Source: Lewinellaceae bacterium (lineage in GTDB: Bacteria > Bacteroidota > Bacteroidia > Chitinophagales > Saprospiraceae). Taken from it: DNA of 64,000 nt. The position numbers were made by a program, and so were the translations under genes. A model generated the notes under the pieces. That model had not been told where the DNA came from and searched no databases. It was given only the letters and a program-made list of their open reading frames with translations. Shown piece by piece: positions 43,216-52,800 of this stretch; the stretch's first letter is position 1; each line of letters begins with the position of its first letter. The stretch covers positions 1-64,000 of the forward strand of contig JADJWX010000023.1 in the NCBI GenBank assembly GCA_016716135.1. Direction: 5' to 3'.

Positions 43216-44358
43216 ATGCGCAAAAATGTACTCGTCAGCGGCTGCTTCGACCTGCTGCACAGCGGGCATGTCGCTTTTTTACAGGAAGCCGCCAAACTGG
43301 GCCTGTTGCATGTGTGTATCGGCTCCGACCAAACCGTGCATGCCCTCAAAGGGCGCTACCCCGTGAATACCCAGGCCGAACGCAAATTTATGCTTGAAGC
43401 CCTGGCCTGCGTGCATGCCGTCCGGGTGAGCCGGGGCAGCGGCATGCTCGATTTCGAACCGGAACTGGCCGACATCCGGCCCGATATTTTTTTTGTCAAC
43501 GAAGACGGCCATTCGCCGGAAAAAGAAGCCCTGTGCCGCGCAAACGGGGTCGAATACCGGGTGGCCAAACGCATACCCGCCGGCCAATTGCCCGCGCGCA
43601 GCACAACAGCCCTGCGCCGGCTGAACGGCATGCCTTACCGGATAGACCTGGCCGGTGGCTGGCTCGATCAGCCCTGGGTGTCCGAACACCACCCCGGGCC
43701 GGTAGTTACCATCAGTATCGACCCCACACAGCCGTTCAACTACCGCAGCGGCATGGCAACCAGCACCCGCGAGAAAGCCATCGAACTCTGGGGGCAAACA
43801 CTGCCTTCCGGCAATCCGGAACAACTCGCGCGTGTCCTCTTTGCCTACGACAACCCGCCGGGCACTACCGAGGTTTCCGGTTCCCAGGATGCAATCGGCA
43901 TCGTCATGCCGGGCTTAAACAGGGCACAATACAACGGTCGGTACTGGCCGGAACATATCATGTCGGTACAGGATGCTCCTGTTTTGGACTGGCTTGAACG
44001 CCACTTGTATTTGCTGCCGCTTGAGCCACGCCGGGCCGGTTTTCGGGTACTGGACGACACCCGCATCAACCTGGAAAATGTACGTACGCTTGCATTGGCC
44101 GCCGAGGCCTGCTGGGAGGCTATCCTTCGGCAGGATACGGTTGCCTTTGGACGGGCTTTCCGGCAATCGTTCGAGGCGCAAATTGCCATGTTCCCCAACA
44201 TGGTGGATCCAGGAATTTTAGCGCAGATCGAACAATACCGGGACAAAGCCCTGGGCTGGAAACTCAGCGGCGCCGGCGGAGGTGGTTATCTGATTTTGAT
44301 CCTGGAAGAACCGGTGCCGGACGCCATTCAAATTAAAATCCGAAGGCAAGAGGCCTGA
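43216..44358 (+). CDS. Fused nucleotidyltransferase (HxGH) and GHMP kinase-like protein
   Basis: 380 aa. Residues 1-135 are a cytidylyltransferase-like domain (VLVSGCFDLLHSGHVAFLQEA, an HxGH active site). Residues 138-380 form a GHMP kinase-like domain: substrate loop MPYRIDLAGGWLDQP, the Gly/Ser-rich phosphate loop region TTEVSGSQDAIGIVMPGL and motif 3 WKLSGAGGGGYLIL. Together these would phosphorylate a sugar or polyol and then activate it as a nucleotide diphosphate derivative, or the order could be reversed. The exact product is unknown. Single gene with no surface-sugar cluster around it except the glycosyltransferase upstream, which is divergent. Confidence 0.8.
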   Translation: MRKNVLVSGCFDLLHSGHVAFLQEAAKLGLLHVCIGSDQTVHALKGRYPVNTQAERKFMLEALACVHAVRVSRGSGMLDFEPELADIRPDIFFVNEDGHSPEKEALCRANGVEYRVAKRIPAGQLPARSTTALRRLNGMPYRIDLAGGWLDQPWVSEHHPGPVVTISIDPTQPFNYRSGMATSTREKAIELWGQTLPSGNPEQLARVLFAYDNPPGTTEVSGSQDAIGIVMPGLNRAQYNGRYWPEHIMSVQDAPVLDWLERHLYLLPLEPRRAGFRVLDDTRINLENVRTLALAAEACWEAILRQDTVAFGRAFRQSFEAQIAMFPNMVDPGILAQIEQYRDKALGWKLSGAGGGGYLILILEEPVPDAIQIKIRRQEA

Positions 44359-44398
44359 TTTATCCGGGAGATATTCCCCTTTTTGCAATTTTTTACTA

Positions 44399-44406
44399 TA
44401 TTTTTG
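44399..44406 (+). promoter_or_regulatory. TANNTTTG promoter element (TATTTTTG) upstream of 44645
   Basis: Exact consensus match about 240 bp before the ATG at 44645. The long leader between (44407-44644) shows no clear structure. Confidence 0.35.
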
Positions 44407-44644
44407 TGCTCAAGCATGTTGTGCATCCCCAAAAAGTAACGCCACAAAAAATGCCCTGTGTTGTGGTGAGCCCGTATCAAACGACTAGTCTAACAAATGC
44501 CAAATGAACTGTGGGGGTATTCCCGCACCACCTTGCACGGCAAACGTGTTTCCCATTTTCGTTTTGGCTTTTAACTGTAATACCAGAATCCACCCCGGCG
44601 GGTGTTGGTTACTATTTGATTTTCTAATTAAAAATTTCAAAACC

Positions 44645-45010
44645 ATGCAAAAACAATGGAATGTTCTAAAATCCGGCTTGCTTACCGCCCTGCTCCTGTT
44701 CGGACTGGCTGGTATCGCCAACCTGAACGCGCAAACGGCGCTGAAGGCGAGTTACAACAAAACGACCAAGGTGCTCTCGCTGAATGATTCCGGCACGTTC
44801 GGATACATGTTCGAACTGGACATCAAGCCGATGAATTTTGCTTCGCAAAAAGCAGCCGACGAGTTTTTCAGCAATTGGACCACCGAACTGGTTTCTTTTC
44901 AGGTAGACTACGCAAACCGCAAAGCACAGGTTTATCTGAAAACCCGTGAAAAACGCGGCTGGGGCATCAAAGAGTGGAACGCCTATCTGGCCGAACTGCC
45001 CAAACAGTAG
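44645..45010 (+). CDS. Small secreted hypothetical protein
   Basis: 121 aa from the ATG at 44645, which begins a signal peptide (SGLLTALLLFGLAGIANLNAQ). The mature part of about 90 residues is an alpha/beta mix (MFELDIKPMNFASQKAADEFFSNW in parts, SFQVDYANRKAQVYLKTREKRGWGIKEWNAYL). I do not recognise the family. It ends 45 bp before the HYR/choice-of-anchor L gene and is probably cotranscribed with it, so it may be a partner of that surface protein. Confidence 0.7.
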   Translation: MQKQWNVLKSGLLTALLLFGLAGIANLNAQTALKASYNKTTKVLSLNDSGTFGYMFELDIKPMNFASQKAADEFFSNWTTELVSFQVDYANRKAQVYLKTREKRGWGIKEWNAYLAELPKQ

Positions 45011-45055
45011 CCCCCCGCATCCTGCATTTTAAAAACTAAAAAGAAAACAACGATT

Positions 45056-47023
45056 ATGAAACACCTCCATCAATTGAAAACTACCCTGCTATGGATAGTT
45101 TTTGCGTTGCTGTTTACCGGCACCGCTTCAGCCCAACTCAATGTAGCCAGCAACCCCAATGCCACCGCGCTGGCGACCAAACTTGTCGGTCCGGGCGTTA
45201 CCATCACCAATGCCACCCTGGACTGTGCCGCCGGCGCTGCCGGTACCTTTTCCACCGGCGCCGTGAATGAAGTCGGCATTTCAACCGGCGTTTTGCTGAC
45301 CAGCGGGAATGTCTCGATCGCCGCCGGCGCCAACAACGACGAAGGTGCAACGATTGAAAACGGTCATCCGGGCAATTCAATTTTGGGCGCCCTCATCCCG
45401 GGCTACGAAACGTACGACGCCTGCATGCTGGAGTTCGATTTGGAAGCCATCGGCAATAAGGTTTCGTTCAATTATGTGTTCGCCTCGGAAGAATACGAAG
45501 AGTGGTACTGCTCCGCTTACAACGACGTGTTCGGCTTCTTCGTTTCCGGCCCGATACCCGGCCCGGCAACGTATACCAATAAAAACATCGCCATTGTGCC
45601 CGAATCCGCCAACGTACCGGTTTCCATAAACAACGTAGGGCCGGGGACCTGCGCCGGGATATCCAATACGTTTTGGTACGTGAACATGTCGGGCGCCACC
45701 ACCGTACAATACGACGGCAAAACCAAAAAAATGACTGCTTCCGTCGATCTGGTTCCTTGCAAAACCTACCGGTTTAAACTGGGTGTAGCCGATGCCGGCG
45801 ACCGCCGCCTCGACTCGGGTATTTTCCTGGAAGAAGGCAGCTTCGTCTCGTCGCCGCCGGTAATCAACTGCGCGGCCAACATCACCAAAAACAGCGAACC
45901 CGGAAAATGCAGCGCCGTGGCGACTTACTCGCCGACGGTCAGCGCCGACTGCCCGGTGACGGCCACTTGCACGCCCGCTTCCGGCGCTACCTTCCCGGTG
46001 GGCACCACCATCGTCACGTGCAAGGCCACGGACCAACTTGGGAACACTGCTACCTGCACTTTTACAGTCACGATTGAAGACAAGGAAAAACCCGTGATCA
46101 CCTGCCCGGCCCAGGTCACAGTCAGCTGTGAAACGCCCACCACGCCCGGTGCCGTCGGATTTGCCACGGCAACCGACAATTGCGGCCTCAATCCGTTTAC
46201 GCATGTCGACGCAACCTCTCCGGGCTCCTGCACCCACGAATACACAATCAGCCGGACCTGGACAGCCCATGACGTACACGGCAATACCAGCAGCTGCGTG
46301 CATGTGATCAAGGTGCAGGATAAAAAACCGCCGGCTATCACTTGCCCGGTCAACATCACCGTCACCTGCGACACCACTGTCGCGGCAACGGGCATGGCCA
46401 CGGCAGTCGACAACTGCGATCCCACACTCGACTTCAGCCGCTTCGACACCCATGCCAACGGCGATTGCGACTGGTTTTGCATCGTCGAGCGCACCTTCGA
46501 GGCCAAAGACGACTGCCGGAACACCAGCACCTGCATCCAGATCATCACCAAAAACACCGCGCCGCTCATCGAAACTGCCCTGCCCGTCACGGTGGGTATG
46601 AGCAACAGTTTTGTGAACGTCCCCCCCGGCCGGGCCGACTGTGTCATCGAATGGCTGCCGCATACCGGCACGATCCCGAAAGGATTGGGTTTTAAAAAGA
46701 TCACTGCTGACGCCAGTTGCGACCTGCTCACCAACCCGACCGATCCAAGCGGAAAGATCATCAACCCGCTGTTTGGCGAAGCCCTCAAACTGAGCATTTT
46801 TGTAAAACTGAAACCATCGCTGGGCACCAAAAAACTCACAGAGTTTGCCAGCTGCGATATTTTGAAAGAAGTGACGCACTACCTGGCGCCCGACCCCGAT
46901 GTGAACGAATTGCTGCGCGTGGCCAACGGCGCCCTGGGCAATATTTCTAACCAGCCGCACATGTACGAATTGTTGGAAGCGCTGGAATGCATCAACGGAC
47001 CGCTGGATCCGTGTAATTTGTAA
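45056..47023 (+). CDS. Secreted choice-of-anchor L protein with HYR repeats
   Basis: 655 aa, signal peptide ending FTGTASAQL. Residues about 25-265 are a choice-of-anchor L domain (TGVLLTSGNVSIAAGANND, FNYVFASEEYEEWYCSAYNDVFGFFVSG, LGVADAGDRRLDSGIFLE). Three Cys-rich HYR repeats follow (about 270-510; PPVINCAANIT, KPVITCPAQVTVSC, PPAITCPVNITVTC). The last 145 residues have no clear family, and there is no recognisable T9SS domain. Likely adhesive or surface-exposed. A terminator follows the stop at 47045. Confidence 0.85.
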   Translation: MKHLHQLKTTLLWIVFALLFTGTASAQLNVASNPNATALATKLVGPGVTITNATLDCAAGAAGTFSTGAVNEVGISTGVLLTSGNVSIAAGANNDEGATIENGHPGNSILGALIPGYETYDACMLEFDLEAIGNKVSFNYVFASEEYEEWYCSAYNDVFGFFVSGPIPGPATYTNKNIAIVPESANVPVSINNVGPGTCAGISNTFWYVNMSGATTVQYDGKTKKMTASVDLVPCKTYRFKLGVADAGDRRLDSGIFLEEGSFVSSPPVINCAANITKNSEPGKCSAVATYSPTVSADCPVTATCTPASGATFPVGTTIVTCKATDQLGNTATCTFTVTIEDKEKPVITCPAQVTVSCETPTTPGAVGFATATDNCGLNPFTHVDATSPGSCTHEYTISRTWTAHDVHGNTSSCVHVIKVQDKKPPAITCPVNITVTCDTTVAATGMATAVDNCDPTLDFSRFDTHANGDCDWFCIVERTFEAKDDCRNTSTCIQIITKNTAPLIETALPVTVGMSNSFVNVPPGRADCVIEWLPHTGTIPKGLGFKKITADASCDLLTNPTDPSGKIINPLFGEALKLSIFVKLKPSLGTKKLTEFASCDILKEVTHYLAPDPDVNELLRVANGALGNISNQPHMYELLEALECINGPLDPCNL

Positions 47024-47044
47024 ATGCCCCAATTTGGGTGCTTT

Positions 47045-47081
47045 ACCCGTCCTACGGCTCCAAGACGTAGGACGGGTTTTT
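47045..47081 (+). terminator. Intrinsic terminator after the HYR gene
   Basis: Stem ACCCGTCCTACG / CGTAGGACGGGT followed by T5, 21 bases past the stop. The stem shares GTCCTACGGCT with the hairpin at 57390-57422. Confidence 0.8.
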
Positions 47082-47101
47082 GTTTTCCCTAAATTTGCTG
47101 C

Positions 47102-49834
47102 ATGAAAATCTTGTTTCCGATTTGCTTTGCCTTGCTGATGCACTTGCACCCTTACCGCTCCCCTATGGTGCAGCAGCTGCCCGGCACATTAAAAAAGCCA
47201 TCGCTCTTTTTATCAACCCCACCCCCATCCCCTCCCCCCGGGGGGAGGGGGGCTTGCCCTCTGGATAATTGTTTATTCCAATTTCGAAAGCAAAAAATCG
47301 AGCAGAATCTGGCCCTCCTGCCCAAGGGGGTGGGGAGCCGAAGCGTGGGTCTAAGTGGTTGGTTTTTAACCACAAACTTAATTTGTCGCGTCTCCCCTCC
47401 CCCTTGGGGAGGGGCGGGGGTGGGGTTGATACAGCAGAGCGAGATGTTCAAAAAAATAATGCAATGTTTTAATCCTGTAAAACCCCTTACGTTGATGGCA
47501 ATGCCCCCCACGGGCTGGGGAGTCTTCCCTCATATCAATCTAAAAAAAGGGAGCGAGCAAGCCCCCCTCCCCGCGCAGTGGAGAGGGGATGGGGGTGAGG
47601 TAACCCAAACCCCCGAAATCGAACTCAAACCCGGGCTAACAATCACCCAATCCTGCCGCATCAAACCCGGCGCCTACCGCTTCGAAGCACCCGCAGCACC
47701 CGGCACGCCGCTCATCACCATTGCCGGCAACGACATCACCGTCGATTTCCAGGATGCCCGGCTCCAAAGCACTGCCGACCCCACCCGGCCCGACCAATTC
47801 ACCGGCCTGGCCATCGAAATTCAGGGACAAAACATTACCCTGAAAAATGCGCAGGTGCGCGGTTTCAAAATTGCCCTGCTGGCGCAAAACTCGGCCGGAC
47901 TGACCATTGAAAACAGCGATTTTTCTTACAACTACCGCCCACGCCTGCGTTCCGTGCGGGAGCGCGAGGATTTTTCCGACTGGCTCAGTTACCACCAAAA
48001 CGATCAAAATGAATGGCAACGCTACGGCGCCGGCATTTACCTCGACAGCTGCGCCGGCGCAACGGTGCGCAACTGCCGCATCACCGGCAACCAAAACGCC
48101 CTGTTGATGACCCGCTGTACCGACGGCCTGTTTTACAACAACAGTTTCCAGTTCAACTCCGGCCTCGGCATCGGCCTGTACCGCAGCAGCCGAAACCGCG
48201 TCATGCACAACCGCCTCGACTGGAATGTGCGCGGCTACTCGCACGGGTTTTACCAGCGCGGACAAGATTCAGCGGGTATTCTCTGCTACGAACAAAGCAA
48301 TGAAAACCTGTTCGCCTTCAACTCGGCCACACACTCCGGTGACGGGTTTTTCCTCTGGGCCGGCCAAACCACGATGGACAGCGGCCAGGGCGGCTGCAAC
48401 GACAACGTCATTTTTGGCAACGACTTCAGCCACGCACCCACCAACGGCGTGGAGGTCACGTTCAGCCGAAACCGCGTGCAAGGCAACCTCCTGCGCGAAT
48501 GCACCTACGGCATCTGGGGCGGCTACAGCTTCGGATCGGTTTTTATGGGCAATTACATCGCCGACTGCCGCACCGGTATCGCCATTGAACACGGCCAGGA
48601 CAACGTCATTCGTCAAAACTATTTCGAAGCCGACAGCATCGGCATACGCCTTTGGGCCCGCGCCGAACAACCCGCCGACTGGGGCTACGCCCAAAACCGC
48701 GATGTGCGCAGCCGCGATGCACTGATCGACCGAAACGTGTTTTTGCGCGTGCGCAAACCCCTGCGAATTTCTGCTTCGCAAAACATCGCGGTAAACGGGG
48801 AGAATTTGTTTACCGGCTACGAAACCCTGCTCGAAACGCCGGCGCCAAACGAAAACCTGACCTTTTTGCGCAACGATATTTTCGGCTCCACAGCCCAGAT
48901 CGAACGTGTTTGGGCGCAGCCCGAAATATCTGCCGCCCGCAGTCTCAACTTTAGCCACCCCGACAAACAGCCCCGCAATCCCTACGCCCCGCTCGAAATT
49001 CCCTACGGCGAGCTCAAAGAACCCGACAGCCTGCCCGGCGGCATCAATGCCGGGCTCCCGCCAAACTACCCCCGCGGGCGCCGGTATATTTTTGTGGACG
49101 AATGGGGTCCCTACGATTTTTTACGGCCCAAAGCCATTTTGACCGAACACACCGAAGCACCCGAAGGCAATTCCTGCGTGCTCAATTTGTACGGACCGCC
49201 GGGGCAATGGAAAATCAGCGGGAAGCAGGGTATCGCGGCGGTGGATCAGGAATCCGGGGCCATGCCGGCCACCATCCGGCTGACGGCAGACGCCGTGGCC
49301 GATGCCATTTGGCTGGAATTTGAATATGTGGGCGCCCTTGAAATAACCGATGTGTTTGGGCAAACCATTCCGGCCGGGCAACCGTACCGCTTTTCATTCG
49401 AGCGTTTTGAGAAAAAACTGGATTGGGAAGTGCAGTTTTTCAATGTTTCCAGTGCTTCCAGTGACGGCCTCACTTGGAGTGAGGCCGTCACTACAGGGAA
49501 GGCCGTCGCTACGCTTAGGGTACCCGAACTCTACTTTGCCTGGTGGGGCAGCCCGGCCGAAGGGGTGCCGGCGGATAGTTTCGCCACGGTGGCTACTTCC
49601 ACCTTCGACATTGCACCCGGGCGCTATGCCATCGAACTCACTTCCGACGACGGCGCCCGCCTATCCCTCGACGGCAAACGCCTCATCGACCATTGGGACG
49701 TGCACGAACCCGCCGTGGATGAAATCGAAGTTGAACTTGGAGGCCGGCACACGCTCCGCATCGAGCATTTTGAAGCGGGCGGGTTTGCGACGTTGGGGCT
49801 GCGGATGCGAAAAATCTCTCAGCCCAGGCCTTAA
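47102..49834 (+). CDS. Secreted right-handed beta-helix protein with C-terminal PA14 domain
   Basis: 910 aa in one open frame. A signal peptide (MKILFPICFALLMHLHPYR) is followed by an unusual stretch of about 150 residues that is Pro/Gly-rich and corresponds to GC-rich palindromic repeats in the DNA (47214-47601). From about residue 178 (EIELKPGLTITQSCRIKPGAY) a NosD-like parallel beta-helix runs to about 500 (NCRITGNQNALLMTRCTDGL, GYSFGSVFMGNYIADCRTGIA). Residues about 800-905 are a PA14-type sugar-binding domain (SFATVATSTFDIAPGRYAIELTSDDGARLSLDG in parts). Probable polysaccharide-active surface protein. A palindrome at 49461-49491 also lies in frame, and the last codons fall inside the terminator palindrome. 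Confidence 0.85.
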   Translation: MKILFPICFALLMHLHPYRSPMVQQLPGTLKKPSLFLSTPPPSPPPGGRGACPLDNCLFQFRKQKIEQNLALLPKGVGSRSVGLSGWFLTTNLICRVSPPPWGGAGVGLIQQSEMFKKIMQCFNPVKPLTLMAMPPTGWGVFPHINLKKGSEQAPLPAQWRGDGGEVTQTPEIELKPGLTITQSCRIKPGAYRFEAPAAPGTPLITIAGNDITVDFQDARLQSTADPTRPDQFTGLAIEIQGQNITLKNAQVRGFKIALLAQNSAGLTIENSDFSYNYRPRLRSVREREDFSDWLSYHQNDQNEWQRYGAGIYLDSCAGATVRNCRITGNQNALLMTRCTDGLFYNNSFQFNSGLGIGLYRSSRNRVMHNRLDWNVRGYSHGFYQRGQDSAGILCYEQSNENLFAFNSATHSGDGFFLWAGQTTMDSGQGGCNDNVIFGNDFSHAPTNGVEVTFSRNRVQGNLLRECTYGIWGGYSFGSVFMGNYIADCRTGIAIEHGQDNVIRQNYFEADSIGIRLWARAEQPADWGYAQNRDVRSRDALIDRNVFLRVRKPLRISASQNIAVNGENLFTGYETLLETPAPNENLTFLRNDIFGSTAQIERVWAQPEISAARSLNFSHPDKQPRNPYAPLEIPYGELKEPDSLPGGINAGLPPNYPRGRRYIFVDEWGPYDFLRPKAILTEHTEAPEGNSCVLNLYGPPGQWKISGKQGIAAVDQESGAMPATIRLTADAVADAIWLEFEYVGALEITDVFGQTIPAGQPYRFSFERFEKKLDWEVQFFNVSSASSDGLTWSEAVTTGKAVATLRVPELYFAWWGSPAEGVPADSFATVATSTFDIAPGRYAIELTSDDGARLSLDGKRLIDHWDVHEPAVDEIEVELGGRHTLRIEHFEAGGFATLGLRMRKISQPRP
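47214..47259. repeat. GC-rich palindromic repeat inside the beta-helix gene, inverted arm 1
   Basis: Contains CCCCATCCCCTCCCC and GGGGAGGGGGGCTTGCCC. It is the reverse complement, with few changes, of 47557-47601. Together the two bracket about 390 bp of coding sequence with no stop codon. Confidence 0.75.
47391..47429. repeat. GC-rich palindromic repeat inside the beta-helix gene, middle copy
   Basis: CTCCCCTCCCCCTTGGGGAG followed by GGGCGGGGGTGGGG; a hairpin of the same word family as the flanking copies. A weaker relative lies at about 47313-47340 (CCTGCCCAAGGGGGTGGGGA). Confidence 0.7.
47557..47601. repeat. GC-rich palindromic repeat inside the beta-helix gene, inverted arm 2
   Basis: GCAAGCCCCCCTCCCC, a short centre, then GAGGGGATGGGGGTGAGG. 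Inverted relative to 47214-47259. Repeats of this composition are dispersed in many Bacteroidota genomes. Confidence 0.75.
49461..49491. repeat. Perfect 31-bp palindrome within the coding sequence (centre ACTTGGAGT)
   Basis: Fourteen-base arms around TGG: GTGACGGCCTCACT and AGTGAGGCCGTCAC. It encodes SDGLTWSEAVT in the protein. The same ACTTGGAGT centre occurs in the repeat cluster at 62359-62448, so it seems to be a mobile-like short palindrome tolerated in frame. Confidence 0.8.
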
Positions 49835-49855
49835 GGCCTGGGCTGAGAGATTTTT
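49810..49855. terminator. Perfect 46-bp palindrome: bidirectional terminator between convergent genes
   Basis: The sequence equals its own reverse complement, with A5/T5 ends and a GC-rich stem centred on TTAA. The centre supplies the TAA stop of the beta-helix gene, and either strand gives stem plus T5. It can end transcription from both the plus-strand gene and the protease gene that stops at 49875. Confidence 0.85.
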
Positions 49856-49878
49856 CGCGAACCAGCGGTTCGCGTTAC
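49856..49878. repeat. Dispersed short palindrome copy overlapping the stop of protease 1
   Basis: CGCGAACC-AGC-GGTTCGCGTTAC. The GTTAC end reads GTAAC on the minus strand and provides the TAA stop of the gene ending at 49875. Confidence 0.75.
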
Positions 49879-52800
49879 TTTAAAACCAATTTCCGAACCG
49901 AACCCTGCACCTGCACCAAATACATCCCGCGCGGCAAACCTGCCGTATGCAGCTGCAAACGATCCGCGCCGGAAGGCAGCAGTGCCTCCTGCATCTGCTG
50001 GCCTGCCATGTTGAACAGCGCTACCCGTACGTCACCCGGCACGGGCTGATCAACGGCCAGCCAAACGGATGCATTGGCCGGATTCGGGAATAAACGGAAG
50101 TCGAACGCAGCGGCATTCGGCGCATCAGTGCCAACCAGCATATGCCCGATGCGGAATTTCGGCGTGCCGAAAAAGCCGCCTTCGCCGTCGGTGACCATAA
50201 AGCGGAAACCATTGTCCGTGTAGTTGCTGCCATCGTCGAAGAAGTGGAGCGCGCCGTTATCCAACTGGGCTTGGGTGAATTGGGCGCCGGGCTGCAAGGG
50301 GGCACTGCCATTCAACGAAAGATGGCCATATTCGGGTACCGTCAGCAGCGTGTACAGCAATTCACTGTGGGTGTTGTTGGCGTCTTCCACCAGCAGCAGG
50401 TCGGGTGTGATGCCTTTGTTGGTTCCCGGATCGAGCACCAGCATGTTGTTGTTGACCAGGTAGGGCGGATTGACGTCTACTTCGGAGCAGAATTCCAGGC
50501 TGAACAACTCAAAGTTTCCACCACCGCCAATATTCAGATCCCGGACGCGCAAGGTCCACACACCGGTTGAGTTTTGCCCTAAAAAAGCGTCGTTCAGCGG
50601 ATTTTGCGGCCGGTAGGCATTGCCGTTGTTTGGCGGCGGGCAGGGGAACGCGCCGGGTGCCGCATCGGTGAGGCGCAAGTTGAAAAAGCCGTTGAAATTG
50701 CCGCATTTATTGGTCCAGAGGGTCAGATCGGTGCCTTGCGGACTAATGAGGTGCACATCCAGGTCTTTGAAAAATTCGTGATAACCCTTGATCTGGTGCA
50801 CTTCCACGCTTTTGATAGTCCCGCCCTGGTTCACGGTAATTTTGGATTCAATGGTTGGCGTACCGTTCGAGGTCAGGCTTTTGGGCAGGTCATTGGCTTC
50901 CCAAACGGTGCAGGCTTCCGCAAAGGTGGAAAAGAAAAAAGGCTCCGTCCAGTCAGCAGCGCCACAGGTATTCACCGGGCGTACCCGCCAGAAGTAGGGC
51001 GTGCCTTTTGCCAGTAGCATCGGCAGTTTGAAACTGTCGAGCAAGGTGCTGGTTGTGGATGCCAGAATCGTACCCGGCGCAAAGGAAGGGTCGCTGGCCA
51101 ACTGGACATCGTAGGTCAGTGCATCCACGGCCTTGGTCCAACGCAGTGTTTGGTTGAGTTGCAATTCCGTGGCGCCGTTCACCGGCAGGGTGAGTGCCAG
51201 GGCCGAAAAATCGCTGCGCAGGGTGGTGAGCAAAATTTCGCGCAAAATCGGCGTTGCGCCGGCAGCGGAGGCCTGAAGGGTAATGGTAAATTGCTGCTCC
51301 ACGGTCACCTGCGAAAAATCGAGTTGCAGGGTAGCGCTTTCGCCCGGCTGGAGCGTTGTTGCGCTGAAATTCGCCGCAACATTGGGCGGCAGCCCCCCGA
51401 CAATTTCCAGGCTTACCGGACTGTTGAAACCCAGTACCCCGGCAGTCAAAATTTCCACGGTATGCGTTGCCGGCAGGCACAGCAGCTCGCGCTCGTTGAT
51501 GAGGCTGAGGGAGAATGCGGGCTGCGTCGGCGTTTGTATGGTAAAATGCTGGTTTGACACATCGAAAAAGACCGAATTCTCGGCATCCACTCGTATGCGG
51601 GCCTGCGTAGTCGAAACGGCCGGCGCCAATACATAGTGACTGCCGTCGTTGCGTACATGCTCGGCCAGGGTGATGGGGTAGGTTTGACCACCGTCGGTGC
51701 TGAGGCGAATGTTCACGTGGCTGCAATTGACCGGCGCTTCATCCGTTTTGGCCACGTCCCAGCGCACTTCGGTGTATTCCCCCGCGTTCCAGGTAATGCC
51801 GGTCGTATTCGGCGCCTGTACCTGGAAAGGACCCGCCTGACCCCAGGCTTTGAAAGCCACGTCGGCCCAGCCGACACCACCGGTGCGGTTATCGCGGGCG
51901 GAAAGGCGGAAAGTCAGGTCGCGCGTCCAGGGGCCGGGCATTTGTTCCGTCAAATCGAAGGTGTTGCTCAAAATCCGGCTCAACCGAGGGAAGTACCGGT
52001 TGGTAACCGTATCGGAAGGCCAGGTGCGAAAAAGGGGGGAGTTGGCTTGCGGTTGTGCCAGCGGCACCTCCGGCCCGAGGTCAATTTCTTCCCAATTGTA
52101 CACCAGCGGGTCGCCGTCGGGATCGGTCGCGCTGCCGTCGAGCTCAAAAGGTGTGCCCCAGGGAATGAAAAAACCATCAGTATAGTCCAGCTGCACAACC
52201 GGGGCATGATTATCGGTCTCTACCAAAGTGCCGCAAATACTGCCGTTGTTGGAAAACAGGTAGGTATGAATTTGCTCAACCGAACCGGCGTGGAAGTACA
52301 AATCCGAATACCCCTGCACATTATCAAAACCGCAAGCGCCGGCATACGACATGATCGTACTGCCGCTGCCGGGCTCATAAGCCGAGCTAAGCGCGCGACC
52401 GGCCCCGCCACCGCAGCGGTTCCAGGTGTGCCCACCGGCAAACTGGTGCCCCACCTCCTGACCGATTGTGCCGATAAAATCATCGCCGTAGGAGCCGCTG
52501 CCACCCGTACACCCACCGGCTTTTGAGCCCAGGCAAGACAAGCCTCCGGCAATCCCCAGGATACCCCCACCCATGTACCGGGCGTACACATGCCCGACAT
52601 CATAGGCCTCCCTCGGAATACCGGCGGCATCGAGTACAGCCAGGTTCTGTCCGGCCCAGCCGGGCACCAGCGTACCCGTAAACGGCGCACTGGCTGGGTC
52701 GGTAAAGGTGACCAGCAGGGTAGCCTGTATAAGTTGCAGCCGCAAGGACACATCGCGCTCCAAAATGGCGCTTATCCGGTTGGTGTGTTCTGTTATTGCG

